Below, piece by piece: positions 63,549-64,000 of a stretch of 64,000 nucleotides of DNA. Numbering within the stretch: position 1 is the first letter of the stretch; each line of letters opens with the position of its first letter. The position numbers were made by a program, and so were the translations under genes. The stretch lies in the NCBI GenBank assembly GCA_030734395.1, contig JAUZTG010000029.1:6262001-6326000 (forward strand), written 5' to 3'. The DNA is from Sarocladium kiliense (lineage: Eukaryota > Ascomycota > Sordariomycetes > Hypocreales > Sarocladiaceae). The notes below the pieces were generated by a model. It was not told where the DNA came from. It searched no databases and saw nothing but the letters and a program-made list of their open reading frames with translations.

Positions 63549-64000
63549 ATGGCCCCTAAACCTTCTGATCAGATTTCCAACAACGGCGCGTCTGGACTCG
63601 ACGATGACTTCGACAAGAACGATCAGAGCATCAAGGTCGAGGAGCATCAAGACCACTCTCATCACAAAAAGACTGGCATCCTCCAGGGCGCCTTGCAGGG
63701 CAATGTGCAGACAGAGTTGACCCATTTCGAGCGCAGAGCCGCTCTGATTAACACGTACGTTCGCTATTCCCCTCTCATCCGATCAAGACATTGTTGAAAG
63801 CAAAATGACTGACATGCGAACCAGTGAGCTTGAGAAGCTCGGCTTTGGCCGTTACCAGCAGTGCATTTGGCTGCTATGCGGCTTCGGCTACTTCCTTGAC
63901 CTGACCTGGTCCAAAGGCGTTGGATTGATGGCTACGGCTCTATAGTACGTAACAAGTGTAGCTGCTGCTTCTGCCGTGTGTGCTCTCTTGAAGGAGGCGG
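63549..64000 (+). CDS. MFS permease, 5' part (cut by window end)
   Basis: Exons 63549-63754 and 63825-63944 (70-nt intron GTACGT...CCAG). A second intron starts at 63945 with GTACGT and runs to the window edge. The N-terminus is hydrophilic and His/Asp-rich (VEEHQDHSHHKK). The first membrane segment has ELEKLGFGRYQQCIWLLCGF then GYFLDLTWSKGVGL, the opening of a fungal MFS family that resembles SV2/sugar-phosphate porters. The substrate cannot be told from this part. It may be co-regulated with the maltase. Confidence 0.8.

Overview
The window is nuclear DNA of a filamentous ascomycete, most likely Eurotiales (Aspergillus/Penicillium-like). This rests on 42-113 nt introns with GTRNGT donors and CTAAC-type branch sites, dispersed 5S rRNA sequence, Zn2Cys6/MFS and maltase/permease gene pairs, NACHT-ankyrin and NB-ARC-TPR NLR genes, and a GPI-anchored wall protein. 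All gene models here are hand-spliced from the sequence. None was checked against a database or transcripts.

Left third (1-25 kb), accessory in character. A 3,764-bp inverted repeat (1-3764 and 16159-19922) encloses a 12.4-kb spacer. It shows no difference in any part compared, and its left arm runs off the window edge. Each arm carries a two-RING protein gene and a gene for a long basic, disordered protein. Immediately inside the left arm, divergent from the RING gene, lies a RING/patatin-like protein that has lost the patatin catalytic motifs. This divergent RING + patatin-like pair recurs as diverged or broken copies at 13.8-14.9 kb and, for the RING half only, at 15.0-16.0 kb and 32.2-33.2 kb. 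The spacer also holds an SRPK-like kinase, a phosphate-permease relic, a mini MADS-box-like gene and several orphan genes. From 20.4 to 25 kb there is a run of small genes: short two-exon coiled-coil proteins, a secreted protein and a second mini MADS-box-like protein.

Middle (25-48 kb). In order: a ferric-reductase-like gene, a PAQR relic, an F-box gene, an intact PAQR receptor, the RING copy D pseudogene, a PD-(D/E)XK-like protein, a GPI wall protein, more PAQR and F-box relics, and two adjacent NLR genes. The NLRs are NB-ARC with nearly identical TPRs, and NACHT with ten nearly identical ankyrin repeats plus a C-terminal membrane extension. Low-complexity GTTCC/CCTGTT islands sit just upstream of six genes between 12 and 32 kb.

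Right part (48-64 kb) looks more like ordinary chromosome. It has a conserved hypothetical gene, a divergent MFS transporter/Zn2Cys6 regulator pair, a full 5S rRNA gene with two 39-nt 5S fragments nearby, a large conserved fungal protein of unknown function, a GH13 maltase, and the start of an MFS permease.

Most noteworthy is the amplified divergent RING / patatin-like pseudoenzyme pair with its conserved shared promoter, rearranged around an apparently perfect inverted repeat and lying near NLR genes. It is a candidate undescribed recognition or ubiquitin-signalling locus. That function is inference; the architecture is read directly from the sequence.
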